Assembly (NCBI RefSeq): GCF_963678975.1
Contig: NC_089274.1
Location: forward strand, 6,436,001-6,500,000
Source: Dysidea avara
Taxonomy: Eukaryota > Porifera > Demospongiae > Dictyoceratida > Dysideidae
Reading direction: 5' to 3'
DNA length: 64,000 nucleotides
Below the pieces are notes generated by a model. The model saw only the letters and a list, made by a program, of their open reading frames with translations, was not told where the DNA came from and did no database searches. A program made the position numbers and the translations under genes. How positions within the stretch are numbered: position 1 is the first letter of the stretch; every line of letters starts with the position of its first letter. Positions 1 through 15,472 of this stretch are shown piece after piece.

Positions 1-2240
1 TTACAGGTATGCTAAGCACTGCTATAGCTTCTAACAGTCAAGTATTGAATGGTAACCACCAGCGGACACCTGACCCTACACAGCTACTACAATGGCTTCT
101 CAGTAGATATTCCCATGTACTTCTTAAACAAATTAACATAAGTACATAGCAATTACAGGCACAGCAGAAGAGGTCAGCAAACGAATTCCAGACCAAAATT
201 ATCATAAAAACAAGATACTCTAATTAAGCAGTCACATACTCTAATATAACAGTCAGCTATTTACACAGTATCACACATCAAAACCACTCAACAAAGATTT
301 CAAGACCAACAAATGACATTATCACAGTAGCCTTTTTCAAATGCTTGCTTGCTTTACCAAACCAAAATTGCTTCCTCTAACCCTCAAAATTAGGGAGAAT
401 GAACATGCATTGATTTAAATGTCAACAGATATGTTAGAAAGAACCATTAATCTGCTATGCTAGTGTAACAATATTTCAACATTACATAAACATCAACATC
501 CTGTGCAATGTAAGTAGGTTGTTTACCTGTTTCTAAAGTTTGTTGGATAACAATGTGATGTATCAATGGACGAATGGTGCAATTAAACAATATTAATTTA
601 AAAATGAAGTAGGGTTCTAAAGATAAAAAGTGATGAAACGAAACATGAATAGCTGTTACAGTAGTCCCTCGGCCTCCATTGTCCAAGTTTATTGGGCCCT
701 AGGTGTGTTTGGATAATGGAAAAGCAAAGCCCATACATTTATACAAAGCTCAGTTAAAATACTCTAATAGAACAGTCATTTTCATAGTTCGGATAACAGA
801 AAGTTATAATTGATGGCTGGGGACACTGTACTAGTATAAAAATCCCTACATTGGCACATTACATGCCAAAGTAGGGATTTTCCCACATAGTTACATTGTA
901 ATAGCTACCATCATTCACATATCATGTTTCACCACTACTACTTCATTTAAAATAATAATGGCAACCGACTGAGCAAAAACCAGTAATTTTCACACACCCC
1001 TCCAATTCCATTTTATTGCTTCTCTGTCATTTATGGTAACAAAGGAGTGGACTATCAAAGTTTCAGTCTTATCATGAATAGTCTTGAAGTTACAGCACTA
1101 AGATATTCGGAACAATAAGAAATTCGATTTGTACAGCAACAATACGGCAAGTAAACTATAGAAATTTAAATAATCAATCATAGCTCATAGCTACAAGACT
1201 GCACCTGGCTCAGTCTGTTCACCATAAACTGGCAAGGTAAAGTGCTTTTCCTATATTCCTCTGTGTGTACAAAGAAGAAGGCCATTTTCAAGAATTAAAA
1301 TGTGAACAGTAAACTTATGATTTTTACTGCTTCTATCAAATCAGCTACGTACAATAGATTAAGAGGTGTAACTGCCATATCTTGTTTCTACAGCAAAGCT
1401 GCAGTCAATAGATTAAGGGGTATGATAACGCAGCCCTGATCTAGGGCATGGCAACTGGATGCGATCCTTTAAGAACATGGTTGTGTCATGCAATTGTTCC
1501 ATTAGTGTAGCAACATGTATCTACTTCCTCTCTCAGTACCTGCTACTCCCTCTTACAGTACCGTTAAATCAATACAGGAAATTAACACCTCAGTATGGAT
1601 TCTATGCACGAAGAAAACAACTGTGTAATAGAAGATGCTGGCAGACCAACAATTGGGTTTCGACAATTTTTTAAAACTTTGATAATCAGCCTTCTGTAAA
1701 TGTTTTCTTGTTTTCAATGCTGGATTTGATGTTAGACCATTCTTAAAGGTGATTTTCATCATGTACGATATTTCTATGATGGCTTTTAATAACAGTACCC
1801 TACTAAACAGTGTATAACTATATAACATTTTGATTGTTTGTACAACACGGTTGTATCACAAATACATAGTTCTTCAATGTAGATAATTAGTTAATCATCG
1901 TAAAGAGCAAATAATGGAGATGTTTATAAATATTGAAAAGGTTCAATTAAATGCTATTTATATTGTTTTCTATTCTTGTTGCCTTTTAAGGTATAAACTG
2001 GAGCCCGGTATCATATTGAAACACTGATATCGAAATGTAGTGATCACGTGTACTACATACAGAACCTCCATTATCCAAAGACTTGGTTATCCAAACAGTA
2101 CAAATGACTGCTCTATTAGAGTATTTGTCTACGATGTATGTTCTATTAGAGTATTTGAACAGGGCTCTGTATAATGGGCTTTGATTATCCAAACTTTTGA
2201 TTTTCTGAACATGTTTTGGTCCCAAGGGGGTCAGATAATC
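1..2240. other. Non-coding stretch with scattered short repeats
   Basis: No convincing exon on either strand. It contains two adjacent copies of the dispersed ATACTCTAATAGAACAGTCA-type word at 215-255, one at 759-779 and two opposite-strand copies near 2107-2156. A hairpin lies at 839-881. The open frames here are short, have no recognisable composition and lack splice signals. Confidence 0.6.
839..881. repeat. Short hairpin (18-bp arms, 7-base loop)
   Basis: The arm AAAATCCCTACATTGGCA (839-856) pairs with 864-881 with one mismatch, around the loop CATTACA. No gene sits next to it. It is most simply a decayed miniature inverted-repeat element. Confidence 0.7.
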
Positions 2241-2242
2241 GG

Positions 2243-3131
2243 AGTACTGTATCAATATTACAGGTTTTTGCAATTGAATTCGTCGCCTTTGCGATTGAAT
2301 TCGTCCCGTTTGCAATTGAATTCGTCGGTATTGCAATTGAATTTGTCCCGTTTGCAATTGAATTCGTCCCGTTTGCAATTGAATTCGTCCCGTTTGCAAT
2401 TGAATTCGTTGGTTTTGCAATTGAATTCGTCGGTTTTGCAATTGAATTCGTCGGTTTTGCAGTTGAATTAGTCGGTTTTGCAATAGAATTCGTCGCGTTT
2501 GCATTACAATTTGTCATAAACAAAACGGCTCCAAGAAACCAACCCGTTCATTAAGAGATGAACTATTTATGCCTTGGAGAGTTACACTTGAGACACTAGA
2601 AAGTAATTGGAGCTGGTAGTACGCGAAGTTGATAGCTGTCTGACAAGTTAATTAACTTGCTCGCGAGTGACCACACCCATCGCGAATGGCGTAAATTAAC
2701 TTGCTCGCGAGTGACCACACCCATCGCGAATGGACCCATCGCGAATGGCGTAAATTAACTTGCTCGCGAGTGACCACACCCATCGCGAATGGCGTAGTAG
2801 AGTTTGGAATGTTGCTGGATAGGCTGTAGAGGAAGAATTATTGCCTTATAAAGAGTTGTTTACTACTGTTGTACTTGAACAAGTTCTTGTAGCAGCTGCT
2901 ACATCATGTTTTCGTGTTTGCTCCAGCTGCCATTCTTGTTACGGACGAATTTAACTGCAAAAGCGATGAATTCAATTGCAAAAGCGACGAATTCAATTGC
3001 AAAAGCGACGAATTCAATTGCAAACGGGACGAATTCAATTGCAAAAGCGACGAACTCAATTGCAAACGGGACGAATTCAATTGCAAAGTCGCCGAATTCA
3101 ATTGCAAAAACCTGTAGTATACTATCAGTAC
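2243..3131. mobile_element. Foldback-type element with minisatellite arms
   Basis: Two tandem arrays of the same 21-bp unit (core TTTGCAATTGAATTCGTC plus CCG, CGG or similar) face each other. The left array is about 2265-2518 (roughly 12 units) and the right array is its reverse complement at about 2940-3112 (roughly 8 units). Both outer ends continue into the matching word ACAGGTTTTTGCAATTG, preceded by related TACTG-containing flanks. This is the architecture of foldback transposons: long terminal inverted repeats built of tandem repeats. The roughly 420-bp centre has no transposase. Because 21 is a multiple of three the arrays give open frames on both strands (FAIEFVP- or NSIAKPT-type repeats); these are not genes. 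Confidence 0.75.
2648..2796 (+). repeat. Tandem repeat, about 44-60 bp unit, three copies
   Basis: Three near-identical units with the core AACTTGCTCGCGAGTGACC follow each other, each ending in CCATCGCGAATGG. The middle copy repeats that ending. The array lies in the centre of the foldback element and is GC-richer than its surroundings. Confidence 0.85.
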
Positions 3132-3431
3132 ACACACTATACACTGGTAATGCACCAACCAACCAATACTTAGTATACAGGCATTCTTCACCAGCAAATT
3201 CTAATAATGGATAATAAATAAGCAAGCTTGCTAAGCACATGTGTTAATCTCATAAAGTGTGATTCACTGGTTTTGTAGCATCACCCATGATCATTTATAA
3301 CTTCAATATCAAACAGTATGGTAGTATTGTTTAAGTAGGGATCCCCCCAAAAGTTGACATGCACCGCCTAAAAATGCCACCTTTAAAAACCATCCTAGAG
3401 ACATCTTAAACAACAAAATCACCTTTATAAA
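3132..3431. other. Non-coding spacer
   Basis: Nothing recognised between the foldback element and the next inverted-repeat element. Confidence 0.5.
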
Positions 3432-4120
3432 TAATATCAAGAGTATATAATGGGGAGGGAGAGTGTCGAACTGCAGTATACGCTGTGTAAAATAAGCCTG
3501 TAAAGTCCTATGGCATCATTCAAAACACTCGGTGATTTGTGTTGATTAGTGACTAACTATAAGCACTGTGGGCGCACTTTGTATACGTGACTACTAAGTG
3601 AAAGAACGATGTACTTACAAAAAGTATGGCACATCATGCAGAGGAACTCGCTGCACAAAGAAAGAGATACAAGCAGCTAACCTGGAAAGCAAACATTGAT
3701 GGTTGAGCGAGGTCATAAATTTGGAAACAACAAGAAGACCAAAAATGCAGGTGTAAAGAGCTAAATAAACTCAAACTATCACATAATAAACCATATCTCA
3801 GCATAGTTATGAGTCATGAAAATTTTTTTAAATTTGATATTTCATTTGACATTTAATCATGGTCAAGATTTCATCATGGTTGCCATCTCCTGCCTCTCCT
3901 CAACAGTTCTACTAGCGAAAAATGACACATATAAGTGGAATTCCAGCCACTGCAATTCCATGCGGACCATCATTCAGAACATTTAAGGGGTTAATTTTGA
4001 GCAATGAACAGTGGACAGGTTTACCAGAAGAAATGTATGCAGGTTACTTTACGGGCTCATTTTTCACAGCCTATAGCGCAGTTCGACACTCTCCCTCCCC
4101 ATTATATATTCTTGATAATA
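3432..4120. mobile_element. Non-autonomous element with about 75-bp terminal inverted repeats
   Basis: The left end (3432-3511) contains AATGGGGAGGGAGAGTGTCG and recurs as a reverse complement at about 4050-4120, with similarity on both sides (TAATATCAAGA outside, TAAAATAAGCC/AAAATGAGCCC and GTAAAGT inside). The 540-bp interior has no meaningful reading frame. A clean target duplication could not be read, so the superfamily is unknown. Confidence 0.65.
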
Positions 4121-6024
4121 TTAGTCCATCTAACCTCAAATACTGCATTAAAAATAAAGAAACACTAATAGGCAGCCGGATATAGAATTTTCTTTTTTTT
4201 AAATTGCTAAAACTCAGATTTTAGTCTGACTGCCTGCCTGACCACAGTCACAAGCCTAGAGGCCAAACAAAGCAGCGCACGGCCACCATCTTACACTACA
4301 ATAAACTTATCAGTGGGATGTGCCTTTTGGGGTTCCAACGAGTTTGTGCCCTCTGTACCTTGTCTTTCCTTTTATCTTCAATCAGGCTGATTGTCTTCTT
4401 GTTGCAATGAATCCATACCAAGGAGTTAATTTTCCCTATCAACACTTTCCTTGAACAGCATATTTATATGCCACAAACTTATTTAGGTGCTATAGGTCCA
4501 ATACCACGCCTATTAATTAATTAACACGATCTAATAATGATCTAGCACTGAGGCCACCATGTCTCTCTTAACAGTCTATCACGATGACACACCCTGTTAT
4601 TATTCAGCTAGCTGTATTCATAATGCTAGCACAAAGAAAATATGAAATAGTGCCACACCCCCTGGTAGATAGGTGAAAGGCCAACTTGAGATACTCTAAT
4701 ACAGCTGTCATTAATAGAAAAGCTACATATGTATAGCTGTATGCAAAACAAAACAAACAAACTAGTACAAAAATGGCGTAGGTATCCAAGCAATAAAAAG
4801 TAGTGAAAGAGATGAATTTTGGTTTTACAGCATAGCTCAAAATCCTTACTGTACTAATAACAGTATAGTTATACTTGCTTGAAGATTCATGGTTTATATT
4901 TGTACTCGCTCAACTCTATGAACTCACTATATGTACACCGCCATTTTGAAAAACAATTACATGACATCGCACAAAGTATCATAGTATCGGACATTTATAG
5001 CTTTACCAATACAAGTCCAATACCACCAAAATAGGGACTTGGTACACGCATGCACACACACACACACACACCACACACACGTGTATACCTCTACAATAAC
5101 ATGACAACATCTCAGTAGTAATGCTGACAACATGAAGCCAACCAGAGCAGTCTCCACCTCTAGTAGTTCTACTAAAGTCAGTTCCTCCAGATCCAAATCC
5201 ATCACTAACTCCTCTGGTATACTAGTGAGTGAAATAGTAAGAATACTAGTACAATTTAAAATTAGTAATTTAAAGTTCCAGCAATAAAAAGTAATGAAAC
5301 AAGAGACACGAATGATGGTGAACTTAAAATTCCTAATTTTTCCTTGTACTTGTTAAGGTATAAACAGAAGTAGTTGAAGGTTTTCAGGGCCATGCATCTT
5401 TCTTTTTTCATCAAGCACTGTCAACTTTAATTATAGTCAATAAGGACAGGATAAACGTGTACGTCGATGTATACACTATGCTTTCAACAAAATGATATTG
5501 ATATCCCTTACAGCATTCACATTCAATTACAGTAAAGTTAACAGTATGTGTGCAATGCATGGTTTCATGTCCCTATACTATGTACACTCTTAAACAGTAA
5601 CTACATTGTGTATGAATTCAAATGTTGCTTTCACCAACCAGGTATCAAGTGATTAACATTTTAAAGCATACAGGCAACTTTATCAAGCATACAATAATAT
5701 TAAAAGTGTGAATGGATCTTACAATTAGTTGCATTGACATGACACTTGTAAACAAGCAACAATGCACATCAATTTACTTCAATAATACCCACTTACAGCT
5801 AAGACGACACTTAATTTAAACACACTGACGTAGCCCCCCACATGGTCTGGCTAGGAGTTTTGATAGCATTTAGCCACAAGTTAACAACCTAATGATCCTC
5901 ATCAAGAATAATATCATAACACTTTTAATGTGTAAACACTCACAAAGACGTGATATACTGAAACACGCCCAATTAAAAACAGGTCCTCCAACACTACCAG
6001 ATGTTGAGAATGCACATCACTTAC
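4121..6024. other. Mostly non-coding; possible 3' exons of the minus-strand gene
   Basis: A weak exon-like block lies at about 5085-5213 on the minus strand: ACCAG acceptor, open in two frames, ending AGAG|GTATAC. It could belong to the gene starting at 6422, but the frame is unresolved. There is also a short CA microsatellite at 5053-5081, and related AAAAAGTA(A/G)TGAAA blocks near 630, 4796 and 5287 that indicate an old dispersed repeat. Confidence 0.35.
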
Positions 6025-6422
6025 CGACAATCAAATCCCGGTACACATATCCTCAGAATCAAAGCTAATATGATCATGTCAATAAATTCAGCGATAATCC
6101 GTCTCAAGGAGTGTGCCAAATGTACTTCATACCCTAGGGGGAATACTCTTAAGTGACAACAAACAATTCATCACAAGAAACTACCTATTATTCTAGGGGG
6201 TGGTCTTTCCACATGTGGTTGTTGAGTGAGTGGGTCCATCTGCTGTGTAGTGCCACTGTTGAAATACTCCAGCCATTGTTTGTACTGCTTGTCATAGTCG
6301 TCCTGGTTTGGTTGTTGACAGCTATACATAGAGTACGACGCCCAGTAGTACCAATACGAGTAGTTCTGCCACCACCAACCCCAGTACTCGCTGTCCGCTT
6401 CGGGTGCAACTATATCCGCCAT
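6025..6422 (-). CDS. 5' exons of an unidentified aromatic/Gln-rich protein (partial)
   Basis: Exon 1 runs from ATG 6422 to 6185 and ends at ATAG|GTAGTT. The translation begins MADIVAPEADSEYWGWWWQN and is rich in Trp, Tyr and Gln, with a DDYDKQYKQWLEYF stretch that looks like the Q/W-rich helices of some RNA-processing proteins. That resemblance is weak and I do not name the gene. A phase-compatible second exon of 27 nt (6051-6025, CTGAG|G ... GTCG|GTAAGT) would extend it as GYVYRDLIVG. Later exons are not identified. The start is 148 bp from the divergent TTLL4-like start, so the two probably share a promoter. A longer frame with an upstream ATG at 6485 exists, but the 6422 ATG begins the biased region. 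Confidence 0.45.
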
Positions 6423-6570
6423 TTTAGTAATTCCGTAATTTCCCGGGTTAAAATACGGGATAGTAACGTGACTGTATATTGCCATAGCAATGAGTTGGAA
6501 ATCAACGCATTTAAGTGTACAGCGTCGTGTGTGATTTTATGAGCTGAGAGAGTGTCAAATTTAAGGTGTC
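6423..6570. promoter_or_regulatory. Bidirectional promoter with an X-box-like site
   Basis: This 148-bp interval separates two divergent starts. It contains the near-perfect inverted repeat ATTGCCATAGCAAT at 6478-6491, close to the RFX X-box consensus (GTTGCCATGGCAAC type). X-boxes near starts mark ciliary genes in many animals, which would suit a tubulin polyglutamylase. The outer bases are A/T rather than G/C, so binding is inferred only. Confidence 0.4.
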
Positions 6571-11226
<4,656 letters not shown>

Positions 11227-11328
11227 ATGACATTCTATTTTTAAAGGCTGGTCCTCTTCATTATATCTACATACTTGTTAACTTTTATATTATAGAGTTC
11301 AGATGTTTATTAATGAATTTTCAACACG

Positions 11329-11334
11329 TTTATT
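11329..11334 (-). terminator. Poly(A) signal AATAAA of the CNBD2-like gene
   Basis: AATAAA on the minus strand, 34 bases past the stop codon at 11368. The convergent TTLL4-like gene stops only 102 bases further on, so the two 3' UTRs probably overlap. Confidence 0.55.
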
Positions 11335-11367
11335 TTTAAACATAATTCATGATCAGTTTTCAAAATA

Positions 11368-12885
11368 TTAGACTTTGCGAAGAAAGCTCATGTCACGATC
11401 ACAAGATCTCCACTTGTGCAAATTCTTTCTTTCATGCTTCCTTCTCAGCACTTCTTCTATCACCTCTTGCTTGTAAAGTTTCCACTCCCTCTGTCTCTTG
11501 TAGCTGTACACAAACTCCTTAGGTTGTGGATAAGTGTCCCTCTTGTTCAGTCGCATTGCTTCAAATAACTTTCCACGATTGTATTTTTGGAAAACAATGG
11601 AGTTTACGAGAAGACATTCTGTTTTGGTGTCTGCAATGATGTAGGTGTCATTACTGCCTTCACCTAAGCCAAAGTGGTCTCCTGGTAACAGATTACCAAC
11701 GTGCCAGAATTTCTTGATGATTTTCTTTTGCTTTGAAGAGTTGTTAGTGTCACGGTTTGATATCAGTGACAACCTGACAAAGCCATTTTTCAGAACCTCT
11801 TCACACATCTGCACTTCATAAGCCACCTTACAGCCCCCGCTCATTACAAAGTAGATGTAGTCAGTGTTATTGCATAGGTCACTGAGGACTACAGAATTCT
11901 GGCCATATTTACAAATGTGTGATTGCTCAATTGCATCACTTATACTACTAGCCGACCATGTTGAAAAGAGAGGATGCGATTTTATGTAGGTGGTTTTAAC
12001 AGCCCATTCGTTCTCACTATTTTCATGAAGTAGATGCTCAAAGTCGTCCTGATCAATGCGGACAACTTCAGTATCAGTGACACACACAATTGTAGCCTTA
12101 CGTAAACTTTTCAGGAGAAGGGCAAGCTCACCAAATGATTCACCTGGCTTGATATAACCGTCAATTGCAGTCCGCCATTCATCTTCCCATGTATAAGGTG
12201 TGCCATCGGCATGTTGTCTAATCCACAACTCCTTTTGTCTTCGTGTTTGTGTCACAACACACACCAAGCCAGAGATTACATAATAGAATCCTACTCCTGG
12301 GTAGCCCTGTTGAACTATTACACTTCCTTTTTTATAGGACTCGAGATAGACCAGTCTGGAGAGAAGATCTGCATCAATGCCAAAAAATTTCTTAAATGCA
12401 TCATTACCTTCTACTAGATGTTTTAGTATTTCATAGTCTTCGCTGGTTCTCTCAGACAACTTTTTACGCAGGCTAGTTCTCTCTAACTCAGTGATGCCTT
12501 TAGGATTAACATTCAAGGTCGGATCTATTTTGGCATTGGATAGCAATTCTTCGTATCTGCCACTGAGGTGCTTTTTAGCTCGCAATGCCAACTCCTTCCA
12601 CGCCATATGCATCTTCCCAAGCAGCCTAGAAATATGTTTAAACTTGTCTAGCGGTTTTGAGAACGATCTCAGTAGAGAAGGCGGCGATTGGGGTATGGTT
12701 TCCAAAGCCCGTTCAGTAATAGATATCCTCAGTAGTCGCTCATAAAAACTACTCTTTCGCCTTTCAACAAGGCGACGCTTGAGGTGTGAAGATATATCTT
12801 GTTCGCCAGTAGCATTCTGGCCATCTTCACTCGTACACTCCTCCATCGATGCGATATTAAGCTGGCCGGTGTCATGACGATGCAT
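11368..12885 (-). CDS. CNBD2-like: CNBD2-like cyclic nucleotide-binding domain protein, intronless
   Basis: 505 aa in one uninterrupted frame. Residues about 170-285 form a cyclic-nucleotide-binding domain with the phosphate-binding cassette PGESFGELALLLKSLRKAT. The cassette Glu (FGEL) and the Arg that would contact the cyclic phosphate (R262) are present, although the usual PRAAT reads LRKAT, so ligand binding is plausible. A second degenerate CNB-like fold spans about 310-435 (FVMSGGCKVAY ... PGDHFGLGEG) and lacks the Glu/Arg pair. There is no kinase, channel or membrane segment, so this is a stand-alone CNB protein; CNBD2 (linked to sperm function in mouse) is the best family guess. The C-terminus is basic. 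An internal Met at residue 14 could be the real start. The lack of introns beside a 17-exon neighbour is odd and allows a retrocopy origin. Confidence 0.85.
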   Translation of the reverse strand: MHRHDTGQLNIASMEECTSEDGQNATGEQDISSHLKRRLVERRKSSFYERLLRISITERALETIPQSPPSLLRSFSKPLDKFKHISRLLGKMHMAWKELALRAKKHLSGRYEELLSNAKIDPTLNVNPKGITELERTSLRKKLSERTSEDYEILKHLVEGNDAFKKFFGIDADLLSRLVYLESYKKGSVIVQQGYPGVGFYYVISGLVCVVTQTRRQKELWIRQHADGTPYTWEDEWRTAIDGYIKPGESFGELALLLKSLRKATIVCVTDTEVVRIDQDDFEHLLHENSENEWAVKTTYIKSHPLFSTWSASSISDAIEQSHICKYGQNSVVLSDLCNNTDYIYFVMSGGCKVAYEVQMCEEVLKNGFVRLSLISNRDTNNSSKQKKIIKKFWHVGNLLPGDHFGLGEGSNDTYIIADTKTECLLVNSIVFQKYNRGKLFEAMRLNKRDTYPQPKEFVYSYKRQREWKLYKQEVIEEVLRRKHERKNLHKWRSCDRDMSFLRKV

Positions 12886-12895
12886 CCAAAATGTC

Positions 12896-12907
12896 TGCGC
12901 ATGCGCA
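12896..12907. promoter_or_regulatory. NRF-1-type palindrome at the CNBD2-like start
   Basis: TGCGCATGCGCA is an exact palindromic NRF-1 consensus, 10 bases upstream of the ATG at 12885. NRF-1 sites near start sites are typical of animal TATA-less promoters. So close to the ATG, it would lie in a very short 5' UTR or imply that the downstream ATG is used. Confidence 0.6.
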
Positions 12908-13605
12908 ATACAAGTAGCAACGCGTGTGTTTTAATAGAGTGTTTTGTAGAAAATCAATGACCTGATTGTAGGTACACAGCGCTTGTACATTAGTTGTAAC
13001 ACACTGTAACACACTGACAGCATGACCTACAATAGCTACATACATGTACAGATATTCTTGATTCTACCGGTATTACTGTATGTACGGATACTGTACAGTC
13101 AACCATAGATAATACACGTAATAACGTGTATTATCTATGAGTCAACACAACTACTACACTGACACTATTTGAACTGAGTTGTAAACTGACTGATAAATAA
13201 GACCAGGGAGAATCATATGGTGACTGGTTGTTAAGCCACTTTAAATCTTAGTCAATATAGGGTAAGTGGCATATCGGATTAAAAATTCCTTATTTTGTGG
13301 CTATAGCATTAGTTTGCAGCTAGCACAATCATTAACAATTTACTGAAATAATCTTGCCACTATAAAAATCCCCCAAATGTGTTATTTATGTCATAGATAT
13401 TATATGTAGCATATCATATCTATGTTTATGTACAAGTGACCCACATTCTGCTATACTGCATGTGGTCAGGTATAGCTACGTGACCAGCCGGAATAGAGAG
13501 CATATACTTGTCCTGCTTTAAAAACTGAATTATTTAATATTTCATGCATGGGAAGGATTTATACATAACACATGAGCCCTTAAATTTTTTTTGCTCATCA
13601 TGGAC
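12908..13605. other. Upstream spacer with a perfect 16-bp hairpin
   Basis: CATAGATAATACACGT (13104-13119) is perfectly inverted at 13124-13139 around AATA. The rest shows no exon or known repeat. The hairpin is probably a MITE relic. Confidence 0.6.
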
Positions 13606-13607
13606 GT

Positions 13608-13746
13608 ATACTGTAAAACACTAAGTGTGCCCCACACACCAAAATATCACATATACAGTAGCTACACATGCACATGCCAACTTGGTGTGCATGTTATAAT
13701 ATTGTGGCATTTTGGTGTGCAGTTGTCACACTTCATTTTAACAGTG
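13608..13746. mobile_element. Small MITE, CACTGTTAAAA-type ends
   Basis: The left end (ACTGTAAAACACTAAGTGTG) is inverted at the right end (GTCACACTTCATTTTAACAGTG), and the inner words ACACACCAAAATAT/ATTTTGGTGTGC pair as well. The right terminus matches that of the element at 15114-15355, so the two belong to one terminal-sequence group. Confidence 0.55.
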
Positions 13747-15113
13747 GCAAGCAATACTGAGGCCAGGAATCACAGTTTTCACACTGTATCAAAGTGGCAC
13801 AGAAAACCAATGACCATTTGGAAGATATAATTTTGTACTTTACATGTATAAACTATGAAGATGTTAGAGCGACCATAACTTTTATGTCAAGACTGAAATA
13901 CTGGCTCTAACATGCAGCTGGAGCATGCAGTATTCTATAGTACAGTTAACTAGAACATTTAAATGATAATATAAATTTTGTTGCAAATTATATTACAATG
14001 ATGCCTCATTTTTATATTAGAAGCACTAAGTGCACTAACGTATAGCTTTCAAACAGGTTCTATCTCAGAAAACTAATTGACATCTTTTCAAAAAAATATG
14101 CTTGGTTAATGCATATAGTCTCAGATTGAAACATGCACGGAGAGTCATTTTTTTTTCTTAGAAGATATCCAACTAGGCTTCATTCATCATGTAGCTATAA
14201 TTATGCAAAGTTATGTGAAAGAATACACAGCTGAACCTCAATCATATCCAAACTATATATCAGTTAACTGAACTCTAAATTGATTGCTCTTTAGTAAGTT
14301 TTCTATTTAAAAATTTATGTTGATTGCAAAAGTGTTGTTTATAAGGTGCACATGATTTTACATGCAAAACTTCAGAGTTATAGATTTTTCAGTTATCTGA
14401 CTATATTGCATGGTAGTTCCCAGGAGTTTGGATAGTTAGTATGTTTATACTACCATGCATGGAATTCCACTCTTCCTCCTAGTAGAATAAACACTGAAAC
14501 TTCTTTCCACTACTCAGGTCTGCCCCCCTAACAGTGTCTTAATCTGTTGCTAGACTATAGCTATATAGAGAGGTTAGTAAAAATCTAACAGGACTATACA
14601 AAAACGTAAACTGAATTTAAAGTCTTAAATGTTTAATTCTAGATCTGTTGCCACCAATACAGGCTTTTATTTAAAATTTAAGCCTTCAGGTACCTAGTAG
14701 GATAGCATTCACAGAATTAGAATATATGTATTTCTTGTATAAATATACACTGTATTAGCAGCACATGCAGTGCCAGGGGAATATTTAGATGGGTTTTCTG
14801 GGGTTTGAGAAACCCCCTCTGAAATTTTAACTTCTATAGTAGCGGGAACACTAGACTATCTTTGTTTGTATGACAGCACATGCAATAATTATATGGAACA
14901 AATGGGAACAGAGCTGGGCAGTATAGCCATACAGTGTAATAGGAAACTTACATTGATTCCTTAAAACTTAAAAGTGAATTAATGGAGTACAAGGGTATAT
15001 GTATTGACCTATGGAAAAAACTAGAGATCAAGCTACTCTATAATAGAGCAATTAGGTGTATTCTAATAGAGTAATCAAAACTACTCTAATAGAACATTCA
15101 TAATGGAATACTA
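13747..15113. other. Non-coding stretch
   Basis: AT-rich with no exon signals. Copies of the dispersed 20-base word appear near 15037-15105 just before the next element. Nothing else recognised. Confidence 0.5.
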
Positions 15114-15355
15114 CACTGTTAAAAATGAAGAGTAACCACCACTCTAAAGAGTTCCCAGTGTATATAGAGAGGATTTAACACCCCTGGAGAGTAACCAATA
15201 CTCTGAAGAGAATAACCATTACTCTGGAGAGTAAGTGACAGCACCTGCAGAGCATGTGTTACTCCTTTAGAGTAATGGTTACTCTCCAGGGGTGTTAAAT
15301 CCTCCTTATTATGGGAACTCTTTAAGAGTTGTGGCTACTCTTCATTTTAACAGTG
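15114..15355. mobile_element. 242-bp MITE with long inverted repeats and TA duplication
   Basis: Starts CACTGTTAAAAATGAAGAGT and ends with the inverse (ACTCTTCATTTTAACAGTG), flanked on both sides by TA. Most of each half pairs with the other (for example GAGGATTTAACACCCCTGGA with its complement near 15284-15303). The TA duplication and ends suggest a Tc1/mariner-type MITE. Confidence 0.85.
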
Positions 15356-15472
15356 TATTATTATGGGTATTAAAGAAAGATATATAGCTAAGAAATTTAA
15401 GAACGTGATTTATAAGCTACAGTAAATCTCATGTTAATTAGATAAATTGGATTGCTACAATACAGGGGCGTA

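Noticed and set aside
1986..3240. Long repetitive frames (FAIEFVP, NSIAKPT, LQNRRIQ types)
   Set aside because: All come from the 21-bp minisatellite being open in several frames on both strands.
6153..6542. 129-codon plus-strand frame
   Set aside because: Antisense to the Trp/Tyr-rich exon starting at 6422; the frame has no family resemblance.
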